Shown here one piece after another: positions 22,400-28,146 of a stretch of DNA of 28,146 nucleotides (its first letter is position 1; every line of letters starts with the position of its first letter). Below the pieces are notes generated by a model that saw only the letters and a list, made by a program, of their open reading frames with translations, searched no databases and had not been told where the DNA came from. Source of the DNA: Gemmatimonadota bacterium (lineage in GTDB: Bacteria > Gemmatimonadota > Gemmatimonadetes > JACCXV01 > JAHWKZ01); NCBI GenBank assembly GCA_019347645.1, contig JAHWKZ010000006.1, forward strand, positions 1-28,146, written 5' to 3'. The position numbers were made by a program, and so were the translations under genes.

Positions 22400-23103
22400 G
22401 GCCCCGTCGTCCCCGTCTCGACCGCCTTCCGCTCCTGGATGGCGTGGACGATCTCGACACCCACCGTTCCGCTCGACTGCGGGTTCTGTCCGGTGATCCA
22501 GGCGCCGTCCACCTCGACGTGGTCGCTCCACGGCTCCTCGGCGACGAATTCGGCGCCGCGCTCGCGGAGCCGGCTCTCGAGCAGGAACGGCATCGCGTCC
22601 TGGAGCCCCGTCTCGCGCTCCTCGGCGTCGGTGAAGGCGGTCAGCCGGACCCCCTCCACGAGGGGCCGACCGTCTTCGTCCTCGATGTTCGCGAACGCGG
22701 CCGGCCCGTGGCAGACCGCGGCGATCACCCGGTCGCGGCCGGCGAGGTCACGGACGATCCGCTGCAGTTCGGGATCGTCCGGAAAATCGAACATCGTCCC
22801 GTGGCCGCCGGGGAGGTAGAGGGCGTCGAACTCCTCGGGCACCACGTCCGAGAGGCGCAGGGTGTCGCCCAGGCGAGCCCGGGCGGCCTCCCATTCGCCG
22901 GCGTCTTCGGGCTCGCTGCTCGGATCGATCGGAACCACCCCCCCACGCGGGCTGGCCACCTCGACGGTATAACCCTGTGCCACGAACGCGTCGTAGGGCC
23001 GAGCGAACTCTTCGAGCCAGACGCCGGTGGGGTTCTCCTCGTCGACGGCGTCGTGGCTCGTGACGACGACGAGGATTCGAGTGTCGAGCGGCTCCTCGTT
23101 CAT
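22396..23103 (-). CDS. DJ-1/PfpI family protein (type 1 glutamine amidotransferase-like)
   Basis: The 235-residue protein has the DJ-1/PfpI fold. The nucleophile elbow is AAVCHGPAAF with Cys131 followed by His132. LYLPGGHGTMFDF and ESRLRERGAEFVAEEPW also match. The closing segment WITGQNPQSSGTVG is typical of the Hsp31/glyoxalase III-like branch, whose members detoxify methylglyoxal or act as chaperones. The catalytic Glu of that group is probably within the N-terminal GVWLEEFARPYD. ATG at 23103 is preferred to an upstream in-frame ATG because AGGAGG lies 5 nt before it. It is the first gene of a two-gene unit with the cupin. Confidence 0.88.
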   Translation of the reverse strand: MNEEPLDTRILVVVTSHDAVDEENPTGVWLEEFARPYDAFVAQGYTVEVASPRGGVVPIDPSSEPEDAGEWEAARARLGDTLRLSDVVPEEFDALYLPGGHGTMFDFPDDPELQRIVRDLAGRDRVIAAVCHGPAAFANIEDEDGRPLVEGVRLTAFTDAEERETGLQDAMPFLLESRLRERGAEFVAEEPWSDHVEVDGAWITGQNPQSSGTVGVEIVHAIQERKAVETGTTGP

Positions 23104-23240
23104 GGGGACCTCCTGATCGGGACGGGCTTTCAGGATCGTTTCACCGTCCACGCTACTCCTCCCCGACTACCGCGCGCTGTCGGGCGCCTGACGAGGCCAG
23201 TCCAACCTCTCGACCATGGAAGGCGTTTGCCTCTGTGAGC

Positions 23241-23269
23241 TTGACACGGACCGCGAACCGTGCTAGAAA
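23241..23269 (+). promoter_or_regulatory. Promoter of the blaI-like operon
   Basis: TTGACA (23241-23246) is a perfect -35 box. TAGAAA (23264-23269) lies 17 bp downstream as the -10 box (4 of 6). The leader to the BlaI-type start is about 60 nt and contains two palindromic operators, the first overlapping the -10. The remainder of the 23104-23338 interval shows no open frame and no clear promoter for the divergent DJ-1 gene. Confidence 0.65.
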
Positions 23270-23276
23270 AATAGCA
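23261..23276 (+). promoter_or_regulatory. Operator 1 for the BlaI-type repressor
   Basis: TGCTAGAAAAATAGCA is a 16-bp palindrome with 5-bp perfect arms (TGCTA / TAGCA) around a 6-bp centre. It covers the -10 box of the promoter. Binding by the adjacent repressor is inferred from position and symmetry. Confidence 0.65.
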
Positions 23277-23279
23277 CCC

Positions 23280-23295
23280 TGCTGGAGACGTAGCA
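23280..23295 (+). promoter_or_regulatory. Operator 2 for the BlaI-type repressor
   Basis: TGCTGGAGACGTAGCA has TGCT / AGCA arms and the same 16-bp length as operator 1, and its centre lies 19 bp downstream. It lies just past the expected transcription start. Twelve of 16 positions match operator 1. Confidence 0.6.
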
Positions 23296-23338
23296 TCTCG
23301 ACCGGACCGAAGCGATCGGAAGCCGGAGGAGTCGGACG

Positions 23339-23734
23339 ATGGCGATGTCGAAGAACCTCTATGGCGAGCTGAGCCGCCGCGAGCGTCAGATCATGGATAT
23401 CGTCTACCGCCTGGGGCGGGCCACCGCCGCCGAGGTCCGCGAGAACCTGCCGGACCCGCCGAGCTATTCGGCGGTCCGCGCGATGCTGCGGGTCCTCGAG
23501 GAGAAGGGCCATCTGGTCCACGAGCAGCAGGGGCCGCGCTACGTGTTCGTGCCGACGGTCTCCGTGGAGGCCGCCCGGAAATCCGCCATCCGGCGGCTGA
23601 TGAAGACCTTCTTCGACAACTCCCTGGAGGAGGCCGTTGCAACCTTGCTGGCCGTATCGTCGTCCAACCTGTCCGAAGAGGAGCTCGACCGTCTCGTGCG
23701 ATTGATCGAAGAGGCCAGGAAGGAGGGCCGCTAA
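23339..23734 (+). CDS. BlaI/MecI/CopY family transcriptional repressor
   Basis: The 131-residue protein is a winged-helix repressor of typical length. Residues 8-80 form the DNA-binding domain (ELSRRERQIMDIVYRLGRATAAEV, then YSAVRAMLRVLEEKGHLVHEQQGPRYVFVP). Residues 85-131 form the dimerisation helices (LMKTFFDNSLEEAVATLL). In known systems such repressors dimerise on palindromic operators and are cut by the partner metalloprotease. A possible scissile Asn-Ser lies in FDNSLEEAV, similar to the Asn-Phe site region of BlaI. The ATG at 23339 is preceded by GGAGGAG. The stop overlaps the M56 start (TAATG). Confidence 0.92.
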   Translation: MAMSKNLYGELSRRERQIMDIVYRLGRATAAEVRENLPDPPSYSAVRAMLRVLEEKGHLVHEQQGPRYVFVPTVSVEAARKSAIRRLMKTFFDNSLEEAVATLLAVSSSNLSEEELDRLVRLIEEARKEGR

Positions 23735-25122
23735 TGGACCATCTGCTGCTCGACCTGGCCCTCAAGGGGACCGTGGTGCTGCTCTCCGCGGCCCTCGTGG
23801 CCCGGGTCCTTCGGAACCGATCGGCCACGGCGCGGCATCTGGTGTGGTCCGTCGCGCTGGCGAGCTTGATCGCCTTGCCGCTCCTCTCCGTCACGCTACC
23901 CGGCTGGCGGCTGGCGATCCTGCCGGCCGCGCCGGCGGCGGCGGCGGGGTCGGCGACGGCCCCCGCTCCCGACGGCTCGCCGTGGGATCGGATCGCGGTC
24001 CTCGCGTGGCTCGCGGGCGCCGTCGTCGTGACCGTCGGAACGGCCGTGGGGAGCCTTCGCGTATGGTGGCTGGCTCGAAGCTCGGACCCCCTCGACGACC
24101 CCGACTGGAGCGCGCTCGCGTGTGGGGTGCGGGGTCAGCTCGGCCTCGCCCGTAAGGTGCGCCTGCGGATCGTCGAGCGGTCGGTGATGCCGATGGTGTG
24201 GGGCGTCCGCCGGCCCGTCGTCCTGCTGCCGGCGAGCGCGTGGGGCTGGAGCGTTTCCCTGCGTCGACACGTCCTGCTGCACGAGCTGGCCCACGTTCAG
24301 CGACACGACTACCTCGTGCAGGTCGTCTCCCGGCTCGCGCTCGCGATCCACTGGTTCAATCCGTTGGCCTGGGCCGCCGCGCGGTGCCTGCGGGTCGAGC
24401 GCGAGCGGGCCTGTGACGACCATGTCCTGGGCCACGGCGCCAGCCCGTGCGACTACGCGCAGCACCTGGTGGAGATGGCGCGCCGGCTCCGGCCGTCCCG
24501 CCGCTCCGTGCTCGCGCTCGGCATGGCGGACTCCTCCCGATTCGGGGAGCGGGTCGCGGCGCTGCTCGACGAGCGGAGGTGTCGCCGCGTGCTGACGGGC
24601 CGGCTGGCGGTCGGGGGCGCGCTGCTGGCCGCCGGTGTCGTCGTTCCGCTGGCCGCGATCCGGCCCGCGGCGCGGCCCTCGCCTCCGGCTCCGGTCGCGA
24701 TGGCCCCGGCGGAGGCCGCGACTCCGCCAGGGCCGAGCCCGGCGGCGAACGTCCAGGGGACGGCCGACCGGGCCGAGCCCGCGCGGACCGCGGCCGAGCC
24801 CGCCGTACGACGGCCGCCGCCCGCGCCGCGGTCGGAAGCGGCCGCCCGGGCCGCGCAGATCGTGCACGTCGATCCCATCGAGGTGATCGTCGAATGGGAG
24901 GGCTCCTCGAGCGGAGTCCTGGAGGCGAATACGACCCGGGGGGTCCCCCGTCCGCCGATCGCCCGGGTCGAGTATCGGAGCTCCGCCGGCCCTGGCGAGT
25001 GGCCGGACGGTTGGATGTCCTCGTCGGAGAAGGTGTCGGAGACGTGCGAGGGGGAAGAACGGGAAGCGCCTGCCCGCCCCGCCCAGCTGGTCTCGACGAC
25101 GCCGGAGACCGGGACGCCCTGA
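23734..25122 (+). CDS. M56 (BlaR1-type) membrane metalloprotease without a sensor domain
   Basis: The 462-residue protein has four predicted membrane segments around a gluzincin zinc protease domain. HELAHVQRHDY at 183-193 provides the two zinc histidines and catalytic Glu184. ERERACDDHVL near residue 226 supplies the third ligand. A final membrane segment near 290-310 (AVGGALLAAGVVVPLAAI) leads to a periplasmic proline-, alanine-rich tail of about 150 residues. The tail contains a short folded-looking stretch (IVHVDPIEVIVEWEGSS) but no penicillin-binding sensor domain, so its signal is not a beta-lactam bound by BlaR1's C-terminus. It likely inactivates the upstream repressor. It is translationally coupled to that gene. 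Confidence 0.9.
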   Translation: MDHLLLDLALKGTVVLLSAALVARVLRNRSATARHLVWSVALASLIALPLLSVTLPGWRLAILPAAPAAAAGSATAPAPDGSPWDRIAVLAWLAGAVVVTVGTAVGSLRVWWLARSSDPLDDPDWSALACGVRGQLGLARKVRLRIVERSVMPMVWGVRRPVVLLPASAWGWSVSLRRHVLLHELAHVQRHDYLVQVVSRLALAIHWFNPLAWAAARCLRVERERACDDHVLGHGASPCDYAQHLVEMARRLRPSRRSVLALGMADSSRFGERVAALLDERRCRRVLTGRLAVGGALLAAGVVVPLAAIRPAARPSPPAPVAMAPAEAATPPGPSPAANVQGTADRAEPARTAAEPAVRRPPPAPRSEAAARAAQIVHVDPIEVIVEWEGSSSGVLEANTTRGVPRPPIARVEYRSSAGPGEWPDGWMSSSEKVSETCEGEEREAPARPAQLVSTTPETGTP

Positions 25123-25159
25123 CGTAGAGCGAACCGTCCGTCCAGAATCGGAGGAAGAC

Positions 25160-27850
25160 ATGCACCGCATCCTCGCAAGGGCCCTGCGCCCCGACGGGAA
25201 GACCGTATCCGTAGGGCTGCTCCTCGCGCTGTCCTCGAGCCTCGTCGCGCAGCCCCGGATGTCGGACGTGGGCGAAGAGGGGGCCGACCCGGGCGGCGAG
25301 GGCAAGCTCATGCAGGCCGTACGCGTGCAACGAGCTCCGGCGCCGACCCTCGACGGCGTCCTCGACGATACCGCGTGGGGGCAGGCGGTCTGGGTCTCGG
25401 ACTTCGTCCAGAAGGAGCCCGAGCAGGGCGCGGCCCCGACCGCCCCCACCGAGATCGCCTTCGTCTACGACGACGTCGCGCTCTACATCGGCGCGAGGAT
25501 GACGGCTCCCGCCCCGGGGAGGATCGCCGACCAGATGACCCGGCGCGACGACATGAGCACGGGAACCGATCGGCTGATCGTCTCGCTCGACACCTATCAC
25601 GACGGACGCACGGCCTACAGCTTCGCGGTTACCGCCGCCGGTGTGCGGATCGACTGGTTCCACCCGACCGATCGGGAGGGCGATCACGACCACACCTACG
25701 ACCCGGTCTGGGAGGCGAAGACCGCGGTGGGGGAGCAGGCGTGGACGGCCGAGCTGCGGATCCCCTTCTCCCAGCTCCGCTTCAGCGGCGCCTCCGATCA
25801 GGTGTGGGGGGTGAACGTTCATCGCACCATCCCGGCCATCGACGAGGAACAGTACTGGGTCCTCGTGCCGAGGGACCAGACCGGCTGGGCGAGCCGCTTC
25901 GGAGATCTGGTGGGGGTGCGGGCGATCGAGCCGTCGCGGCGGATCGAGATCCTCCCCTACGTGGCGAGCGAGGCGACCCTGACCAGCGACGCCCTGGTGG
26001 ACGAGGACGACCCGTTCGAGGACGGATCCGACGCCACCCTTCGCGCCGGCGTCGACTTCAAGATGGGGCTGGGTCCCAACCTCACCCTCGACGCCACGAT
26101 CAACCCCGACTTCGGGCAGGTCGAGGCCGATCCGGCCGAGGTGAACCTCTCCGCCTTCGAGACGTTCTTCCCCGAACGCCGTCCCTTCTTCACCGAGGGG
26201 CAGCAGATGCTTCAGGGGAACGGCCCCCCGTTCTACTACTCGCGGAGAATCGGCGCGCCCCCGCACCGCTTCCCGGGCGGCGACTTCCGCGACACGCCGA
26301 ACACCTCGACCATCCTCGGGGCGGCGAAGGTCACCGGACAGCTCGAGTCCGGCTGGTCGGTGGGCGCGATCGCCGCGCTGACCGACGACGAGACGGCGCG
26401 GACGTTCGACCTGGAGACGGGGACCTTCGAGGAGGTCGACGTGGAGCCGGTGACCGGCTACGGCGCGGTGCGGCTCCAGAAACAGTTCGGCGCCGACGCG
26501 TCCACGATCGGCGTCACCCTGACGGGGGTGGAGCGGGGGGTCGAGAACGGCGACGCGCTCGCCGCGCTGCTGCCGGATCGCGCGTTCACGGGCGGGGTCG
26601 ACTGGAATCGCCGCTTCGACGGCGGGGCCTACGAGCTCCGCGGCCACGCCGGCTTCAGCCACGTCGCGGGTGACTCGGGGGCGATCGCGCGAATCCAGCG
26701 CTCCAGCGCCCACTACTATCAGCGGCCGGACGCCGGGCACGTCGACTTCGATCCGCTACGGACCTCGCTCTCGGGCTGGTCGGCCGCTCTCGGTGGCGGC
26801 AAGCGGAGCGGCACCTGGCGGTGGGACGGCGGCCTGTGGGGGGACTCGCCGGGCTTCGAGATCAACGACCTGGGCCGGCTCGGGCGCGGCGACGACATCG
26901 CGAACTGGGGGAACGTCAGCTACAACGTCACCGAGCCCGGCGCGCTGCTGCGGCGCTGGAACCTGGGGCTGTTCACGAACAGCAGATGGAACTTCGACGG
27001 CGTGCTCCGGAACCGGAATATCGGGATCTTCTCGAACTGGACGGCGAAGAACTTCTGGAACGGCTGGTTCGAGCACGGACGCGACGTCGAGGCCCTGAAC
27101 GACGCGGCCACCCGCGGCGGTCCGCTGATGGAGCGGCCCTCGCGCTGGTGGGCCGCGTTCGGCGTATTCAGTAACTCGAATCGCACGACGCGCTTCGGGA
27201 TCCGTTCGGTGGTCTCCGCCGACGAACTCGGCGGCTGGTCGTGGCGGGTGGACCCCGAGTTTCGCGTCCAGCCGATCGACCGGCTGACGCTGTCCACCCA
27301 GCCCCGCTACATCCGGAGGCGAGGCTCCCGGCAATACCTGGCCACACTGGACGGAGGGACGGAGACGACGTTCGGGAGCCGGTACGTGTTCGGGTGGATC
27401 GACTACAGCGAGGTCGCCGCCCCGCTGCGCGCCGACTGGCTCTTCGGTCCCGACCTCTCCCTCGAGCTCTACGCCGAGCCCTTCGCCGCCAGCGGCCACT
27501 ACTTCGACATCGGCGAGCTGGCCGCGGCTCGGAGCGGCGACCTGCGCACCTACGGGGAGGCCGCGGGGACCGCGATCGTCCGCGACGAGAGCGGCGGCTA
27601 TACCGTCACCGACGGCGATGCCACGTTCGCTCTCCGCAATCCCGACTTCGACGTCCTGTCGTTCCGCTCGAACCTGGTGTTGCGGTGGGAGTGGCGGCCG
27701 GGGAGCACGATGTTCCTGGTGTGGCAGCAGAACCGCTCGGCGTTCGGGGAGCGGGGGGAGCGGGTGTCCGGGGGGGATCTGTTGGAGGCGCTGGAGTCGG
27801 ACGGGGAGAATGTGATAGCCGCGAAGTTCACCTACTACCTCCCCTTCTAG
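25160..27850 (+). CDS. CBM9-like / DUF5916 outer-membrane beta-barrel protein
   Basis: The 896-residue protein has a signal peptide (residues about 1-30) and then a family 9 carbohydrate-binding-like beta-sandwich at about 55-235 (APTLDGVLDDTAWGQA, YDDVALYIGARM, YSFAVTAAGVRID). A long DUF5916 region follows to the end, with INPDFGQVEADPAEVNLSAFETFFPERRPFF and TILGAAKVTGQ as hallmarks. Alternating aromatic strands and the terminal KFTYYLPF, ending in Phe, point to an outer-membrane barrel. The ligand is unknown. GGAGG lies 6 nt before the ATG. It starts 37 bp after the M56 gene with no terminator or promoter seen, so it is probably the third gene of the repressor operon. Confidence 0.9.
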   Translation: MHRILARALRPDGKTVSVGLLLALSSSLVAQPRMSDVGEEGADPGGEGKLMQAVRVQRAPAPTLDGVLDDTAWGQAVWVSDFVQKEPEQGAAPTAPTEIAFVYDDVALYIGARMTAPAPGRIADQMTRRDDMSTGTDRLIVSLDTYHDGRTAYSFAVTAAGVRIDWFHPTDREGDHDHTYDPVWEAKTAVGEQAWTAELRIPFSQLRFSGASDQVWGVNVHRTIPAIDEEQYWVLVPRDQTGWASRFGDLVGVRAIEPSRRIEILPYVASEATLTSDALVDEDDPFEDGSDATLRAGVDFKMGLGPNLTLDATINPDFGQVEADPAEVNLSAFETFFPERRPFFTEGQQMLQGNGPPFYYSRRIGAPPHRFPGGDFRDTPNTSTILGAAKVTGQLESGWSVGAIAALTDDETARTFDLETGTFEEVDVEPVTGYGAVRLQKQFGADASTIGVTLTGVERGVENGDALAALLPDRAFTGGVDWNRRFDGGAYELRGHAGFSHVAGDSGAIARIQRSSAHYYQRPDAGHVDFDPLRTSLSGWSAALGGGKRSGTWRWDGGLWGDSPGFEINDLGRLGRGDDIANWGNVSYNVTEPGALLRRWNLGLFTNSRWNFDGVLRNRNIGIFSNWTAKNFWNGWFEHGRDVEALNDAATRGGPLMERPSRWWAAFGVFSNSNRTTRFGIRSVVSADELGGWSWRVDPEFRVQPIDRLTLSTQPRYIRRRGSRQYLATLDGGTETTFGSRYVFGWIDYSEVAAPLRADWLFGPDLSLELYAEPFAASGHYFDIGELAAARSGDLRTYGEAAGTAIVRDESGGYTVTDGDATFALRNPDFDVLSFRSNLVLRWEWRPGSTMFLVWQQNRSAFGERGERVSGGDLLEALESDGENVIAAKFTYYLPF

Positions 27851-27854
27851 CGCG

Positions 27855-27975
27855 GGAGCGCGCAAGGCGGGCCGTCTCGGCCCCTTCGCTCCTCGGCGGT
27901 CCTGCGGCGTGGGTTTTCCCACGCCTCGGCTCGCCTCGTCGCGGAGTGACCGATCCGGCCCACCTATCGCGCTCC
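27855..27975. repeat. 121-bp imperfect palindrome, repeat or terminator
   Basis: This near-symmetric inverted repeat begins 5 bp after the DUF5916 stop. Its ends GGAGCGCG (27855-27862) and CGCGCTCC (27968-27975) pair, arms around 27866-27900 and 27930-27965 pair with mismatches, and the apex is GGCGTGGG-TTTT-CCCACGCC (27906-27925). It would form a long hairpin in RNA and likely ends the operon. The apex flanks (CCTGCGGCGTGG, CCACGCCTCGGCT) also occur in the repeat at 11534-11694, so both belong to one dispersed family. Confidence 0.75.
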
Positions 27976-28018
27976 TCGACGGGAAGTCTCGAATCGAGGC
28001 TCTATCGCGCTGCTCCTT

Positions 28019-28119
28019 CGGCGGGATATCCCTCGCTTCACGGGCGTGAGCACGGGCGGGGAGTGGCGCGGGCTCGCGGCCGCCCCCATCCCACCACCGC
28101 GTATCCCGCCGCCACTCCC
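28019..28119. other. Non-coding segment with interleaved inverted repeats
   Basis: CGGCGGGATA (28019-28028) pairs with TATCCCGCCG (28102-28111), and GGGAGTGGCG (28059-28068) pairs with CGCCACTCCC (28110-28119). The two pairings interleave rather than nest, so they are alternatives or a pseudoknot. No gene, promoter or recognised RNA is visible in 27976-28146. Confidence 0.4.
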
Positions 28120-28146
28120 ATCCCGCGCCGTCCTCTCACTGCGCGC

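Noticed and set aside
22400..22531. A longer cupin protein starting at 22531
   Set aside because: The extra residues are basic and lack cupin similarity, and they overlap the DJ-1 coding region. The GTGA overlap start is better.
23339..25122. A beta-lactam resistance operon (blaI-blaR1-blaZ)
   Set aside because: The M56 protein lacks the penicillin-binding sensor domain and there is no beta-lactamase gene downstream.
24356..26740. A 794-codon minus-strand open frame across the M56 and DUF5916 genes
   Set aside because: The translation lacks any domain and is compositionally biased, and both plus-strand genes have clear family motifs.

Overview
The window is about 28 kb of very GC-rich, gene-dense bacterial chromosome. 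It encodes a Gram-negative envelope: an LPS-core-type heptosyltransferase and an LPS-type kinase, a lipoprotein with a lipobox, two periplasmic S13 D,D-carboxypeptidases, and a large outer-membrane barrel ending in Phe. The content (a family-9-carbohydrate-binding/DUF5916 barrel, duplicated S13 enzymes, a deoxyhypusine-synthase-like protein, BlaI/M56 regulation) resembles Gemmatimonadota or a related environmental phylum. That placement is inference from gene content. No tRNA, rRNA, CRISPR array, transposase or phage gene was recognised.

Layout. 24-920: an unusual open frame joining the start of a SIMPL/DUF541 domain, a TPR stretch and a DsbA-like thioredoxin domain. 934-4411 (minus): gamma-glutamyltransferase followed by an ABC exporter. 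4524-10601 (plus): long-form NfeD protease, 5-formyltetrahydrofolate cyclo-ligase, an ABC ATPase/permease pair and a first S13 carboxypeptidase. 10630-11537: a divergent pair, a HicB-like protein with a membrane tail and a small secreted protein. 11534-11694: a palindromic repeat. 11700-13815 (minus): Mrp/NBP35 ATPase then DHH phosphoesterase. 13905-16021 (plus): a secreted PDZ protein with a degenerate HExxH motif, then a CPBP intramembrane protease. 15973-19357 (minus): a tightly overlapping envelope operon of a second S13 lipoprotein carboxypeptidase, an LPS-type kinase and a family 9 glycosyltransferase. 19406-21973 (minus): a deoxyhypusine-synthase-like protein, a DUF3108 protein and a family 2 glycosyltransferase, each with its own start-proximal promoter. 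22025-23103 (minus): a DJ-1/PfpI protein and a cupin. 23339-27850 (plus): BlaI-type repressor, M56 membrane metalloprotease and a CBM9/DUF5916 outer-membrane protein behind two tandem operators. 27851-28146: non-coding, containing a 121-bp hairpin related to the repeat at 11.5 kb.

The dominant theme is cell-envelope building and surveillance: peptidoglycan trimming, LPS core assembly, membrane proteolysis, export, and a repressor/protease pair apparently co-transcribed with an outer-membrane barrel. The signals most worth following are: (1) seven genes whose only obvious expression signal is a -10-like hexamer 5-10 nt before the start codon, suggesting leaderless mRNAs; (2) the twin operators and three-gene blaI-M56-barrel unit; (3) the PDZ protein with HQVVH in place of HExxH; (4) the three-part chimeric first gene; and (5) the palindromic repeat family.
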